From Pseudomonas piscis (lineage in GTDB: Bacteria > Pseudomonadota > Gammaproteobacteria > Pseudomonadales > Pseudomonadaceae): a DNA stretch of 64,000 nucleotides. The stretch covers positions 62,001 through 126,000 of the forward strand of contig NZ_WHUV01000009.1 in the NCBI RefSeq assembly GCF_009380155.1, in the 5' to 3' direction. The notes under the pieces were generated by a model. That model was not told the origin of the DNA, did not search any database, and saw nothing but the letters and a program-made list of their open reading frames with translations. Positions 53,966 to 62,728 of this stretch are shown here, in pieces; the first letter of the stretch is position 1, and every line of letters starts with the position of its first letter. The translations under genes and the position numbers were made by a program.

Positions 53966-54286
53966 TCAGATCGCCAGGATGGCTTGGGCCAACTGGGTAT
54001 CGGTGGCCTGCTGCAGCTGTGGCGCTTGCTGGCGGATGTGGGCGAAGGCGCTTTCCAGCTTCACCCCGCGAATGGCGCCATCGGTGGCGACGAAGCTGGC
54101 GGCGTCGTCCCGGGCGGCGCGAACGATCTTGTTGTCACGCAGTGAGGAGGTGGCGTCGGAGGTGGCATCCGAGGTGGCCTTGAGTGCACCGACAATGGCG
54201 TCGGTGGTAACGATCAGGCTGGTGGCGTGGGCGTTGGCGGCCAGGGCCAGCAGGGCTGCGGCGCTAAGCAGGCGGAGACGAGGCAT
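53966..54286 (-). CDS. DUF2388-family secreted protein, copy 3
   Basis: A 106-residue protein with a signal peptide (cut after AHA) and a DUF2388 domain with SSLRDNKIV, DDAASFVATDG and IRGVKLESAF. A short TSDATSDATS repeat lies after the signal peptide. ATG 54286 follows AGGAGTTACC; the longer frame upstream is not coding-like. It is the most upstream of three tandem copies and likely starts the transcript. Confidence 0.85.
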   Translation of the reverse strand: MPRLRLLSAAALLALAANAHATSLIVTTDAIVGALKATSDATSDATSSLRDNKIVRAARDDAASFVATDGAIRGVKLESAFAHIRQQAPQLQQATDTQLAQAILAI

Positions 54287-54444
54287 GGGTAACTCCTGTG
54301 GATGAACAGACAATGAAAGGCGCTGAGTGATACGCCGGGCAGCCACTGCAAGGTGCTGTGTCCGATTGCTCTGACGCAGCACGGGAGGAACTAGCCACGT
54401 CATGCCCGATATTAGGCCTCGTCGTTGCGTTCGCCCAGAGCTGT

Positions 54445-54657
54445 TCAGGTTCGCCAGAACGGTTTGTGCAGCTCCGCTGCCCTGTCGCAGTGGCTGATGC
54501 CGCTGTCCGCCAGTTGACGCTCGTCCAACTGGGCCAGGAGCTTGCGGGTCCTGGCCCGTTCGCCCATGCGCGCGATCGCGCTCAACCAGGCGTACCAGGG
54601 ATTCGGGCCCTTGGCGGGTTGTGGGGGGCTGGCGGTCGAATGGGTTGGCGAGTCCAT
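54445..54657 (-). CDS. DUF1127-family small protein, first copy
   Basis: A 70-residue basic protein whose C-terminal half is a DUF1127 domain (RKLLAQLDERQLADSGISHCDRAAELHKPFW). GAGGAA precedes ATG 54657. DUF1127 proteins in other Proteobacteria can bind RNA and affect carbon, nitrogen or phosphate control; the Pseudomonas ones are poorly known. An AACTGTACC box lies 120 bases upstream, the same motif as in front of the second copy. Confidence 0.88.
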   Translation of the reverse strand: MDSPTHSTASPPQPAKGPNPWYAWLSAIARMGERARTRKLLAQLDERQLADSGISHCDRAAELHKPFWRT

Positions 54658-54777
54658 GATGCGTTCCTCGATGAGGCGTCTAGCACGTGGTTTGGAAGCT
54701 TCATCATGCGAGGAGCGAATGGTCCCTGGCAGATACACCAGTGTTAAATTGTACTGGTGCAATTGTTGTTTATTTGA

Positions 54778-54786
54778 AACTGTACC
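54778..54786. promoter_or_regulatory. AACTGTACC box upstream of the first DUF1127 gene
   Basis: An exact AACTGTACC, with a related AATTGTACT at 54747-54755. The same nonamer recurs upstream of the second DUF1127 gene. Confidence 0.4.
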
Positions 54787-54832
54787 TATTCCGGTTCACC
54801 TGGCTGTATTCCAGGCTCCAGCGGCCATGAAG

Positions 54833-54870
54833 CACAAGACCCGCCGCGGTTTCCCGCGGCGGGTCTTGTG
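54833..54870. terminator. Long perfect hairpin between the DUF1127 genes
   Basis: A 17-bp perfect stem (CACAAGACCCGCCGCGG and its complement) with loop TTTC. It lies 56 bases beyond the stop of the second DUF1127 gene. There is no T-run on either side; probably a terminator or RNA-stabilising hairpin. Confidence 0.6.
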
Positions 54871-54926
54871 TATGCGATTCGGGGTGCTGGCGGTGGACCC
54901 GGTGGGTCAGGGCCAGCGACGCTGAG

Positions 54927-55142
54927 TTAGCGCCAGAACGGCTTGCTCAGCTCTTCGTAGCGTTGCGCTTCGCTGATCCCGGCATCGGCCAGCAGACGCG
55001 AATCCAGGCGAGCCAGTTGATGGCGGCTGGAGATGCGGCGCTGCCACAGCATCAGGTTGGCGAGAACGCGCAGAGGCAGGGAAGCCTGGGATTTAACAGC
55101 CTTGTCTTCGAAGAACAGTTCGGAACTGAGTGTACGTTCCAT
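54927..55142 (-). CDS. DUF1127-family small protein, second copy
   Basis: A 71-residue protein with a DUF1127 domain at its C terminus (RLDSRLLADAGISEAQRYEELSKPFWR). It shares the LADxGIS and L-KPFW core with the first copy but differs in the N-terminal half. ATG 55142 is used because GGAAGG lies 9 bases before it; the ATG three codons earlier would touch that site. The upstream 250 bases hold several ACTGTAC-type boxes. Confidence 0.88.
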   Translation of the reverse strand: MERTLSSELFFEDKAVKSQASLPLRVLANLMLWQRRISSRHQLARLDSRLLADAGISEAQRYEELSKPFWR

Positions 55143-55462
55143 GGTTGACATCCTTCCGCTTGTGGCGGGATCAGGTAGTGGTTTAACTGGTGCCCATGAT
55201 CCTCTTCCGGCGCAAGACTCTGTAGATACAGTTCACCTGTATTGTGAAAGACCAGTTAACTGTTTATAGGGGCTGTACTGTTCCGAAATGGCGTAACTGT
55301 ACCTGTCAGCACCTTTTTGGTGCATTTCGTGGGTTTTTGATCGATGAAGGGCGATTTCAGGCGGGGAAAAGACCGGTACAGCAGTACAGTTTTTGTAACT
55401 GACTGGCGATGGAGCCGGCGGACTAACGCAACTGTGCTTGCGTCAGCCGCCGACTGTATTCA
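55143..55462. other. Control region with repeated ACTGTA/TACAGT boxes (320 bases)
   Basis: No gene. Boxes seen: ATACAGTT at 55226, AACTGTTTA at 55258, CTGTACTGT at 55273, AACTGTACC at 55295, GGTACAG at 55375 and GTACAGTT at 55384. They cluster in front of the second DUF1127 gene and run up to the end of the CoA-transferase gene. Confidence 0.55.
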
Positions 55463-56956
55463 TCACTCGGCGAGCATCTTCCCGGTTTCTTCCAGGTTGA
55501 TGTGCCAGCTCAGGGCTTCACGCAGGATGTGCGGGGTGTGGCCACCCAGGGCGCAGGCCTTGGTGAAGTAATCGTTGAGGGCGTCGCGGTAGGACGGATG
55601 CACGCAGTTGTCGATGATCACCCGTGCCCGTTCCCGTGGCGCCAGGCCGCGCAGGTCGGCCAGGCCGATCTCGGTGACGAGGATGTCGACGTCGTGCTCG
55701 GTGTGGTCCACATGGCTGACCATGGGTACCACGCTGGAAATCGCGCCACCCTTGGCGATCGACTTGGTGACGAAGATCGCCAGGTGCGCGTTACGGGCGA
55801 AGTCACCCGAGCCGCCGATGCCGTTCATCATCTTGGTGCCGCAGACGTGGGTGGAGTTGACGTTGCCGTAGATGTCGAACTCCAGCGCAGTGTTGATACC
55901 GATGATGCCCAGGCGCCGCACCACCTCGGGGTGGTTGGAGATCTCCTGCGGGCGTAGCACCAGCTTGTCCTTGTAGCGCTCCAGGTTGCCGAACACATCG
56001 GCGTTGCGCCGGCTCGACAGGGTGATGGAGCTGCCCGAGGCGAAGCTCAGCTTGCCGGCGTCGATCAGGTCGAAGGTCGAGTCCTGCAGCACTTCGGAGT
56101 ACATCGTCAGGTTTTCGAAGGGCGACTCGATCAGGCCGCACATCACCGCGTTGGCGATGTTGCCGATACCGGCCTGCAGCGGGCCGAGCTTGTTGCTCAT
56201 GCGCCCGGCTTGTACTTCCCGCTTGAGGAAGTCGATCAGGTGGTTGGCGATGCCCTGGGTCTCGCTGTCCGGGGTCGAGACGGTGGACGGCGAGTCGGAC
56301 TGGTCGGTGATGACGATGGCGGCGATCTTGTCCGCCGGGATCGGGATGGCGGTGCTGCCGATGCGGTCGTCGACCTTCACCAGCGGGATCGGCGTACGGG
56401 TTGGGCGATAGGTCGGGATATAGATGTCGTGCAGCCCTTCCAGGTTCGGGTTGTGCGCCATGTTGATCTCGACGATCACTTGCTTGGCGAAGATCGCGAA
56501 GCTGGCGGAGTTGCCCACCGAGGTGGTCGGCACGATATGCCCCTGCTCGGTGATGGCTACTGCCTCGATCACGGCGATGTCCGGCAGCTTGAGCTGCTGG
56601 TTGCGCAGTTGTTCGACGGTTTCCGACAGGTGCTGGTCGATGAACATCACCTTGCCGGCGTTGATCGCCTTGCGCAGGGTGCTGTCCACCTGGAACGGCA
56701 TACGCCGGGCCAGCACGCCGGCCTCGGTCAGTTCCTTGTCCAGGTCGTTGCCCAGGCTGGCGCCGGTCATCAGGCTGATTTTAAGCGGTGACACCTTGGC
56801 CCGTTCGGCCAGGGCATGGGGCACGGCCTTGGCTTCACCGGCGCGGGTGAAGCCGCTCATGCCGACGGTCATGCCGTCCTCAATCAGAGCGGCAGCGTCT
56901 GCGGCGCTCATCACCTTATCCAACAACGAAGGCAAGCGGATACGATCACGGTACAT
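55463..56956 (-). CDS. Acetyl-CoA hydrolase/transferase (succinyl-CoA:acetate CoA-transferase type)
   Basis: Transfers CoA between succinyl-CoA and acetate, or hydrolyses acetyl-CoA. The 497-residue cytoplasmic protein has the class I CoA-transferase fold, with the covalent catalytic glutamate at E288 (TMYSEVLQDS) and glycine loops GPLQAGIGNIANAV and GGSGDFARNAH. Length and motifs match the AarC/acetate CoA-transferase group. It stands alone between the DUF1127 region and the pnt operon, and probably serves acetate or short-chain acid use. Confidence 0.92.
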   Translation of the reverse strand: MYRDRIRLPSLLDKVMSAADAAALIEDGMTVGMSGFTRAGEAKAVPHALAERAKVSPLKISLMTGASLGNDLDKELTEAGVLARRMPFQVDSTLRKAINAGKVMFIDQHLSETVEQLRNQQLKLPDIAVIEAVAITEQGHIVPTTSVGNSASFAIFAKQVIVEINMAHNPNLEGLHDIYIPTYRPTRTPIPLVKVDDRIGSTAIPIPADKIAAIVITDQSDSPSTVSTPDSETQGIANHLIDFLKREVQAGRMSNKLGPLQAGIGNIANAVMCGLIESPFENLTMYSEVLQDSTFDLIDAGKLSFASGSSITLSSRRNADVFGNLERYKDKLVLRPQEISNHPEVVRRLGIIGINTALEFDIYGNVNSTHVCGTKMMNGIGGSGDFARNAHLAIFVTKSIAKGGAISSVVPMVSHVDHTEHDVDILVTEIGLADLRGLAPRERARVIIDNCVHPSYRDALNDYFTKACALGGHTPHILREALSWHINLEETGKMLAE

Positions 56957-57081
56957 GGATTGTTATCTCGGGCAACGAAAGCAAGAAGCGCAGTCTAGTG
57001 ATTTCCAGAAAAAACGCCCCGCGACAAAGGTCGAATGAAAGGCCCTGTCCTAGAGCCTTCCGTCGGCTTTCTGGAGTAAAT

Positions 57082-57111
57082 AAAAAACCCCAGCCTACTA
57101 AAGGCTGAGGT
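57082..57111 (-). terminator. Rho-independent terminator after pntB
   Basis: Read leftward: ACCTCAGCCT, loop TTTAGT-like, AGGCTGGGGT, then a run of Ts (complement of the A-run at 57082-57087). It lies 25 bases after the pntB stop. Confidence 0.85.
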
Positions 57112-57135
57112 CTTGGGTATTGCGCTACGGCAGGA

Positions 57136-58572
57136 TTATTCGACGGCCTTGACCATGTCCTCGATGACTTTCTTGGCGTCGCCGAAGACCATCATGGTCT
57201 TGTCCAGGTAAAACAGTTCGTTGTCCAGGCCGGCATAACCGCTGGCCATGGAGCGCTTGTTGACGATGATGGTCTTGGCCTTGAAGGCCTCGAGGATCGG
57301 CATGCCGGCGATAGGCGACTTCGGATCGTTCTTCGCCGCCGGGTTGACCACGTCGTTGGCGCCGAGCACCAGTACCACGTCGGCCTGGCCGAACTCGGAG
57401 TTGATGTCCTCCATCTCGAACACCTGGTCGTACGGCACTTCGGCCTCGGCCAGCAGCACGTTCATATGGCCAGGCATACGCCCTGCCACCGGGTGGATCG
57501 CGTACTTCACGGTCACGCCACGATGGACCAGTTTCTCGGTGAGTTCCTTCAATGCGTGCTGGGCGCGTGCCACCGCCAGGCCGTAGCCGGGCACGATGAT
57601 CACGGTGTCGGCGTTGGTCAGCAGGAAGGTCGCGTCGTCGGCCGAGCCGGACTTCACCGGACGGGCCTCCAGGGCGCCTGCCGGACCACCGGCATCGGCG
57701 CTGTTGCCGAAACCGCCGAGCAGCACGTTGAAGAACGAGCGGTTCATCGCCTTGCACATGATGTAGGAGAGGATCGCGCCGCTGGAGCCCACCAGGGAGC
57801 CGGCGATGATCAGCATCGAGTTGTTCAGCGAGAAGCCGATGCCCGCCGCCGCCCAGCCCGAATAGCTGTTGAGCATCGACACCACCACCGGCATGTCGGC
57901 GCCGCCGATAGGGATGATGATCAGCACGCCCATGATGAAGGCCAGGGCCAGCATCAGGGCGAAGGCGCCCAGGTTGCCGGTGACCATGAAGGTGATGCCC
58001 AGGCCAAGGGTGGCCAGGCCCAGTACCAGATTGAGCTTGTGCTGGCCGGCGAACTGTACCGGTGCGCCCTGGAACAGGCGGAACTTGTACTTGCCCGACA
58101 GCTTGCCGAAGGCGATCACCGAACCGGAGAAGGTGATGGCGCCGATGGCCGCGCCGAGGAACAGCTCCAGGCGGTTACCGGTCGGGATCGAGTCGCCCAG
58201 GTGCTTGACGATGCCCAGGGACTGCGGCTCGACCACGGCGGCGATGGCGATGAACACCGCGGCCAGGCCGATCATGCTGTGCATGAAGGCCACGAGCTCA
58301 GGCATCTTGGTCATTTCGACGCGCTTGGCCATGATCGAACCGGCGGTGCCGCCGATCAGCAGGCCGACGATCACATAGCCGATGCCGGCGGTGGCGAGCT
58401 CGGCGCCGAGCTTGTAGATCAGGCCGACGGTGGTCAGTACCGCCAGGGCCATGCCGAGCATGCCGAACAGGTTGCCGCGGCGCGACGTAGTCGGGTGCGA
58501 AAGGCCCTTGAGCGCCTGGATGAAGCACACCGAAGCGATCAGGTAGAGGGTGGTTACCAGGTTCATACTCAT
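57136..58572 (-). CDS. pntB: NAD(P) transhydrogenase subunit beta
   Basis: Part of the proton-driven enzyme that reduces NADP+ with NADH at the inner membrane. The 478-residue protein has eight to nine helices (about 1-270), then the NADP(H)-binding domain III (about 290-478; VPGYGLAVARAQH, ANDVVNPAA, KRSMASGYAGLDN). ATG 58572 overlaps the stop of the preceding gene (TAATG) and has GAGGTG at good spacing. It is last of pntAA-pntAB-pntB. Confidence 0.95.
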   Translation of the reverse strand: MSMNLVTTLYLIASVCFIQALKGLSHPTTSRRGNLFGMLGMALAVLTTVGLIYKLGAELATAGIGYVIVGLLIGGTAGSIMAKRVEMTKMPELVAFMHSMIGLAAVFIAIAAVVEPQSLGIVKHLGDSIPTGNRLELFLGAAIGAITFSGSVIAFGKLSGKYKFRLFQGAPVQFAGQHKLNLVLGLATLGLGITFMVTGNLGAFALMLALAFIMGVLIIIPIGGADMPVVVSMLNSYSGWAAAGIGFSLNNSMLIIAGSLVGSSGAILSYIMCKAMNRSFFNVLLGGFGNSADAGGPAGALEARPVKSGSADDATFLLTNADTVIIVPGYGLAVARAQHALKELTEKLVHRGVTVKYAIHPVAGRMPGHMNVLLAEAEVPYDQVFEMEDINSEFGQADVVLVLGANDVVNPAAKNDPKSPIAGMPILEAFKAKTIIVNKRSMASGYAGLDNELFYLDKTMMVFGDAKKVIEDMVKAVE

Positions 58573-58892
58573 TACTTCTGCACCTCTTCTTTGGCTTTGG
58601 GCGCTTTCTTCTTGAACATTTCCAGCATGCGGCGGGTGACCAGGAAGCCACCGAACACGTTGACCGCGGCCAGGGCCACGGCCAGGGTGCCCATGGTCTT
58701 GCCCAGCGGAGTCACGGTCAGGGCGGCGGCCAGCATGGCGCCGACGATGACGATCGCGGAAATGGCGTTGGTCACCGCCATCAGCGGCGTGTGCAGTGCG
58801 GGTGTGACGTTCCAGACCACGTGGTAACCGACATAGATCGCCAGCACGAAGATGATCAGGTTGTAGATACCGGGGGAGATGAGCTCTTCCAT
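58572..58892 (-). CDS. pntAB: NAD(P) transhydrogenase subunit alpha, part 2
   Basis: A 106-residue membrane protein with three helices, corresponding to the membrane portion of the alpha subunit that is fused to domain I in E. coli. In pseudomonads the alpha chain is split into PntAA and PntAB. The segment HTPLMAVTNAISAIVIVGA is the family signature. It lies 15 bases after pntAA. Confidence 0.94.
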   Translation of the reverse strand: MEELISPGIYNLIIFVLAIYVGYHVVWNVTPALHTPLMAVTNAISAIVIVGAMLAAALTVTPLGKTMGTLAVALAAVNVFGGFLVTRRMLEMFKKKAPKAKEEVQK

Positions 58893-58907
58893 CGTCTGAA
58901 TCCCTGC

Positions 58908-60029
58908 TTAGGCGTTTTTGCGGATGACTTGGCCGTCGCGGCACATCAGGCACGCGGCGACGATGTCGTCTTCGAGGTTGACTTCGAACTGCCCTTCTTT
59001 AGTGAAGACAAGCTTCAGGAAGTCCAGCAGGTTACGGGCGTACAGGGCCGAGGCATCGGCGGCCACCGCGCCGGCGAGGTTGGTCGGGCCGACGATGGTC
59101 ACGCCATGCTCGATCACCACCTGGTCAGCCACGGTCAGCGGGCAGTTGCCGCCTTGGGCGGCGGCCAGGTCGATGACCACCGAGCCGGGCTTCATCTGGG
59201 CCACGGTATCGGCGCTCAGCAGTGTCGGCGCCTTGCGGCCCGGGATCAGGGCCGTGGTGATGACGATATCGGCCTGCTTGGCGCGTTCGTGCACGGCCAG
59301 TGCCTGGCGCTGCATCCAGCTGGCTGGCATGGGGCGGGCGTAGCCACCGACGCCTTCGGCGCATTCGCGTTCTTCGTCGGTTTCGTAGGGCACGTCGACG
59401 AACTTGGCGCCCAGGGACTCGATCTGCTCCTTCACCGCCGGGCGCACGTCGGAAGCCTCGATCACCGCACCCAGGCGCTTGGCCGTGGCGATGGCCTGCA
59501 GGCCAGCCACGCCGGCGCCGAGGATCAGCACGCGGGCAGCCTTCACGGTGCCGGCGGCGGTCATCAGCATCGGCATGAAGCGCGGGTAATAGTGGGCTGC
59601 CAGCAACACTGCCTTGTAGCCGGCGATGTTGGCCTGGGACGACAGCACGTCCAGGCTCTGGGCCCGGGAGGTGCGCGGCGCGGCTTCCAGGGCGAAGGCG
59701 GTGATCCCGCGCTCGGCCAGCTTGGCAATGGTTTCATTGCTGAACGGGTTGAGCATGCCCACCAGGACGGTCCCGCTCTTGATCAGGGCCAGTTCACTGT
59801 CGTTGGGAGCCACGACCTTGAGGATCAGTTCGGCGCCGAAGGCATCGTTGGCGCTGCCAATGGTTGCCCCTGCCGCTTCGTAGGCACTGTCCACCACGCT
59901 GGCATTGATGCCGGCGCCGCTTTGCACGGTGACCTTATGACCCTGGCCGATCAGCTTCTTGATGGTTTCCGGGGTTGCAGCAACCCGTGTTTCACCCGTC
60001 TGGGTTTCGAGAGGAACACCAATGTGCAC
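58908..60029 (-). CDS. pntAA: NAD(P) transhydrogenase subunit alpha, part 1
   Basis: The soluble NAD(H)-binding domain I of the transhydrogenase. The 373-residue protein resembles alanine dehydrogenase: ETQTGETRVAATPE near the start, AARVLILGAGVAGLQAIATAKRLGA as the Rossmann NAD site, and KFVDVPYETDEERE. It is first in the pnt operon, with a 447-base region upstream. The three-gene split form fits the Pseudomonas genus. Confidence 0.95.
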   Translation of the reverse strand: MHIGVPLETQTGETRVAATPETIKKLIGQGHKVTVQSGAGINASVVDSAYEAAGATIGSANDAFGAELILKVVAPNDSELALIKSGTVLVGMLNPFSNETIAKLAERGITAFALEAAPRTSRAQSLDVLSSQANIAGYKAVLLAAHYYPRFMPMLMTAAGTVKAARVLILGAGVAGLQAIATAKRLGAVIEASDVRPAVKEQIESLGAKFVDVPYETDEERECAEGVGGYARPMPASWMQRQALAVHERAKQADIVITTALIPGRKAPTLLSADTVAQMKPGSVVIDLAAAQGGNCPLTVADQVVIEHGVTIVGPTNLAGAVAADASALYARNLLDFLKLVFTKEGQFEVNLEDDIVAACLMCRDGQVIRKNA

Positions 60030-60476
60030 GTCAAATCTCCTGCTTGATCTTATTGCTTGCGATCTTTCTTAGAAGGCCAGCGCACTACGCAGGGGCGCTG
60101 GGGCGGCCGATCAGCACGATCCCGCTGAAATCACAGCGGGGCGCGGCATTTTGCAGGCGAACTTTGAGGCCTTCAAGGAATTCTGACTAGTGACGGAAAA
60201 TTAACTACAAGTCACCCCGTGACCGAATGTCGCAACCATCAGGGGTAAAGCCTTGCAGGCTGTGGCTTTCAAGGCTTTTACCGCAAATTTAAGTTTTTTC
60301 GCATCGGTGACATGAATGCTCACACATTGCCTGCCAATAAACCCTACAACCCGCGTGGTTAGCTGCTTGGAGAAGGTTTTTGCTAGGTGTCGGTACAGTC
60401 TGCCTAAATGCGACAAATAGTTATATCTGTAGTGTTTTATTTTTTCTGACTACGGGGTCAATTATGGCTGGAGGCC
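60030..60476. other. Region between pntAA and the LysR gene (447 bases)
   Basis: It holds the pnt promoter area and a hairpin at 60244-60282 (GGTAAAGCCTTG paired with CAAGGCTTTTACC, 14-base loop, one bulge). AT content is higher than in the genes around it. Short open frames here lack ribosome sites and do not look coding. Confidence 0.5.
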
Positions 60477-61376
60477 TCAGTTTTCCAAGGTATAGCTGTG
60501 TGCCTGGCGTACCAGCCAATCGCGAAATGCCCGCAATGAGGCTGACTCCACCTTCCGTTCGGGAATCATGAGGTAGTACGCCTTGATGCTCGACAGGGCC
60601 TTGGGGTTGGCGATCACCAGGCGCTTCTCCGCCAGTTCGCGCTGGATCAGGAACGGCGGGATCAAGGCGATGCCCATGTCGTGCATGGCTGCCTGGGCGA
60701 GCATTGAGAATAGCTCGTAGCGTGGGCCTGTCATGTCCCGTGGGACGCTCAACTGCTGGGAGTTGAACCACTGGCGCCAGGCGTAGGGCCGGGTGGTCTG
60801 CTGTAGCAAGGGCAGCTCGGCAATGGCTTCGGGGGATAGCTGTTGAAGTTCGCCCAGCATGGCCGGGCTGCATACCGGCATGGGGTGTTCATCCATCAGG
60901 CGGTGGGACTGGGTGCCGGACCAGTCGGCGTCGCCGAAGTAGATGGCAGCGTCGAAGGGAGTATCGGCGAACAGGAATGGCCGGGTGCGGTTGGTCAGGT
61001 TGACCGTGACGTCCGGATGCCGTTGCTGGAAGTCCTTGAGGCGTGGCAGCAGCCATTGGGTGCCGAAGGTCGGAACCACGGCCAGTTCGATGACGTTGGC
61101 GCCCTGCTGCCCCATCACCGATAGCGTGTCGCGTTCCACCGCATCCAGCTGGGTGGCGACTCGGCGACTATAGGACAGGCCGGCCTCGGTCAGCTTGACC
61201 CCGCGCCGGGAGCGGCGGAACAGCTCTACGCCGAGGAACTCCTCCAGGCTGGCGATCTGGCGGCATACCGCGCCCTGGGTCAGGGAAAGTTCCAGGGCGG
61301 CCTTGGTGAAGCTCTCGTGACGGGCGGCGGCTTCGAAGCTGATGAGCGCGGCGGTGCTGGGGATTTTTCTGCGCAT
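60477..61376 (-). CDS. gcdR: LysR-type regulator of glutarate catabolism (GcdR-like)
   Basis: A 299-residue LysR-family activator with an N-terminal helix-turn-helix (about 10-60; SFTKAALELSLTQGAVCRQIASLEE) and a substrate-binding-like domain. It is divergent from gcdH with 157 bases between, the classic LysR arrangement, and matches PA0448/GcdR by position. ATG 61376 (MRRKIPSTAALISFE) is used; a GTG five codons earlier is possible. Glutarate would be the expected inducer. Confidence 0.85.
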   Translation of the reverse strand: MRRKIPSTAALISFEAAARHESFTKAALELSLTQGAVCRQIASLEEFLGVELFRRSRRGVKLTEAGLSYSRRVATQLDAVERDTLSVMGQQGANVIELAVVPTFGTQWLLPRLKDFQQRHPDVTVNLTNRTRPFLFADTPFDAAIYFGDADWSGTQSHRLMDEHPMPVCSPAMLGELQQLSPEAIAELPLLQQTTRPYAWRQWFNSQQLSVPRDMTGPRYELFSMLAQAAMHDMGIALIPPFLIQRELAEKRLVIANPKALSSIKAYYLMIPERKVESASLRAFRDWLVRQAHSYTLEN

Positions 61377-61404
61377 GTACGGCAATCTCACTAATGAATG
61401 CTGT

Positions 61405-61425
61405 AAATGGCACTCGACGCCATTT
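61405..61425. promoter_or_regulatory. Putative LysR operator between gcdR and gcdH
   Basis: AAATGGC-ACTCGAC-GCCATTT is a perfect dyad with 7-base arms and a 7-base spacer in the shared control region, 29 bases from the gcdR start. Confidence 0.5.
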
Positions 61426-61533
61426 CGAAGTGAGAAATTAGCACAACAGTATGCGAAATCCTCGTTTGCCCGGGGCGACGACCAGGCCTAGGATCAATCC
61501 ACGATAGTTGGCCTACTTCACGAGGACTCTCCC

Positions 61534-62715
61534 ATGGGCGGCAAAGCAAGCTTCAACTGGATCGATCCCCTTCTGCTGGATCAGCAACTGACCGAAGAAG
61601 AGCGCATGGTGCGCGACAGCGCCGAGCAGTTTGCCCAGGGCAAGCTGATGCCGCGGGTCCTGGAGGCTTTCCGCCATGAGCAGACCGATCCGGCGATCTT
61701 CCGCGAGATGGGTGAAGTGGGCCTGCTGGGCGCGACCATTCCCGAGCAATACGGCGGCAGTGGCCTGAACTATGTGTGCTACGGCCTGATCGCCCGTGAA
61801 GTGGAGCGCGTGGATTCCGGTTACCGCTCGATGATGAGCGTGCAGTCGTCCCTGGTGATGGTGCCGATCAACGAATTCGGCACCGAGGCGCAAAAGCAGA
61901 AGTACCTGCCGAAGCTGGCTTCCGGTGAGTGGATTGGCTGCTTCGGCCTGACCGAACCTAACCATGGCTCCGATCCGGGCGCCATGGTGACCCGTGCGCG
62001 CAAGGTGGATGGCGGCTACAGCCTGACCGGCAGCAAGATGTGGATCACCAACAGCCCGATCGCCGATGTGTTCGTGGTCTGGGCCAAGGACGACGCTGGC
62101 GATATCCGTGGCTTTGTCCTGGAGAAAGGCTGGAAGGGCCTGAGCGCCCCGGCTATCCATGGCAAGGTCGGCCTGCGGGCGTCGATCACCGGCGAGATCG
62201 TCATGGACAACGTATTCGTGCCGGAAGAGAACATCTTCCCTGATGTGCGCGGCCTCAAAGGTCCGTTCACCTGCCTGAACTCGGCGCGCTACGGCATTTC
62301 CTGGGGCGCCCTGGGTGCCGCCGAGTTCTGCTGGCACACCGCTCGCCAGTACACCCTCGATCGCCAGCAGTTCGGCCGTCCCCTGGCGGCGACCCAGCTG
62401 ATCCAGAAGAAGCTGGCGGACATGCAGACCGAGATCACCCTCGCCCTGCAAGGCTGCCTGCGCCTGGGCCGGATGAAGGATGAAGGCACCGCGGCAGTGG
62501 AAATCACTTCAATCATGAAGCGCAACTCCTGCGGCAAGTCCCTGGAGATTGCCCGCATGGCCCGCGACATGCTGGGCGGCAACGGTATTTCCGATGAGTT
62601 CGGCATCGCCCGTCACCTGGTGAACCTGGAGGTGGTCAACACCTATGAAGGCACCCATGACGTACATGCGCTGATCCTGGGGCGCGCACAGACCGGTATC
62701 CAGGCGTTCTATTAA
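61534..62715 (+). CDS. gcdH: Glutaryl-CoA dehydrogenase
   Basis: Flavoprotein that oxidises and decarboxylates glutaryl-CoA to crotonyl-CoA in lysine and glutarate breakdown. The 393-residue protein has the acyl-CoA dehydrogenase fold (GCFGLTEPNHGSDP, MWITNSPIADVFVVWA, QFGRPLAATQLIQKKLADM) with the catalytic glutamate at about residue 372 (NTYEGTHD). GAGGA precedes the ATG. It lies 13 bases before the CoA-transferase gene. Confidence 0.96.
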   Translation: MGGKASFNWIDPLLLDQQLTEEERMVRDSAEQFAQGKLMPRVLEAFRHEQTDPAIFREMGEVGLLGATIPEQYGGSGLNYVCYGLIAREVERVDSGYRSMMSVQSSLVMVPINEFGTEAQKQKYLPKLASGEWIGCFGLTEPNHGSDPGAMVTRARKVDGGYSLTGSKMWITNSPIADVFVVWAKDDAGDIRGFVLEKGWKGLSAPAIHGKVGLRASITGEIVMDNVFVPEENIFPDVRGLKGPFTCLNSARYGISWGALGAAEFCWHTARQYTLDRQQFGRPLAATQLIQKKLADMQTEITLALQGCLRLGRMKDEGTAAVEITSIMKRNSCGKSLEIARMARDMLGGNGISDEFGIARHLVNLEVVNTYEGTHDVHALILGRAQTGIQAFY

Positions 62716-62728
62716 TAGGAGAGCGGCC

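Noticed and set aside
60201..60416. 71-codon minus-strand frame between pntAA and the LysR gene
   Set aside because: No ribosome site, crosses the 60244 hairpin, and no family resemblance.
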